NCBI GenBank assembly: GCA_030673805.1
Contig: DAOVIH010000074.1
Span: 1 to 5,341, forward strand
Source: Candidatus Bathyarchaeota archaeon
GTDB lineage: Archaea > Thermoproteota > Bathyarchaeia > Bathyarchaeales > Bathycorpusculaceae
Direction: 5' to 3'
Length of the DNA stretch: 5,341 bases
Shown piece after piece: positions 5,230-5,341 of the stretch. Made by a program: the position numbers and the translations under genes. Below the pieces are notes generated by a model that was given only the letters and a program-made list of their open reading frames with translations, had not been told where the DNA came from and ran no database searches. Every line of letters begins with the position of its first letter. The stretch's first letter is position 1.

Positions 5230-5341
5230 TTACCCGTAGAAAATAAGTTCCTTTTCTTCGAGTCTCTTATGGAGTTTGCCAACCGCTTCGTAAACCTGTT
5301 CTTTCTTGTTGGCTCCCGTAATAACAAGTTTTCCAGTGGAA
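5230..5341 (-). CDS. tbp: TATA-box-binding protein, C-terminal end (partial)
   Basis: The last 36 residues of a minus-strand gene that enters from the right edge. The visible part begins STGKLVITGANKKEQVYEAV and ends with KLHKRLEEKELIFYG and a TAA (5232-5230). SxGKLVxTGAK followed by an amphipathic helix (EAV.KL...L) is the end of a TBP repeat: the strand that contacts DNA and the long helix on the upper face. As it runs into the C-terminus it should be the second repeat. TBP recruits TFB and RNA polymerase to box A promoters. Archaeal TBPs often end in a short acidic or mixed tail, here about ten residues. Two thirds or more of the gene is outside the window. It converges on the integrase remnant with about 145 bases between the stop codons. 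Confidence 0.8.
   Translation of the reverse strand, partial: STGKLVITGANKKEQVYEAVGKLHKRLEEKELIFYG

Noticed and set aside
1..5341. CRISPR array or insertion-sequence ends
   Set aside because: I see no regularly spaced repeats, no transposase frame and no paired terminal inverted repeats.

Overview
The window looks archaeal, most likely from Candidatus Bathyarchaeia or a related Thermoproteota lineage. The evidence is a TATA-binding protein (TBP) C-terminus at the right edge, an SSV-type integrase C-terminal half fused to a tRNA 3' half, Shine-Dalgarno (SD) sites of the GGAGGTGA type in front of TTG starts, and a surface protein ending in an IPEFPS-membrane-RKK tail. The lineage is an inference from remembered protein style, not from a search.

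Left part (1-2480). The first bases hold the start of a minus-strand gene with a Lys/Pro/Ala-rich N-terminus. About 330 bases without a recognisable gene follow. Next is a large plus-strand gene (390-2249) for a secreted, membrane-anchored protein: a probable TIM-barrel-like N-terminal domain, a linker domain, a NosD-type parallel beta-helix and a C-terminal sorting-like anchor. Directly downstream (about 2263-2450) lies a decayed copy of part of the same family. It aligns without gaps over 41 codons to the linker domain of the intact gene but has a stop and a probable frameshift.

Middle part (2480-4081, minus strand). In transcription order there is a six-helix DUF998-type membrane protein, a two-domain FAD/NAD(P)H reductase of the ferredoxin-NADP reductase superfamily, and a 39-residue desulforedoxin. 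The last two are probably one redox unit: the reductase has no iron-sulfur domain of its own, and the small iron protein could be its electron partner. A hairpin followed by a T-rich stretch may end this transcript.

Right part (4082-5341). A tRNA 3' half (antisense, 4205-4251) is cut off in the anticodon stem and runs straight into the C-terminal portion of a tyrosine recombinase. This is the arrangement left when an SSV-type element integrates into a tRNA gene and splits its own integrase gene. The integrase frame is open through the tRNA piece, has no normal start, and is broken by a TAA before its catalytic tyrosine, so it is an inactive remnant. A hairpin terminator follows, then the end of tbp on the minus strand. 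The window therefore includes one border of an integrated element. The intact tRNA and the integrase N-terminal half, if still present, should lie outside the window to the right.
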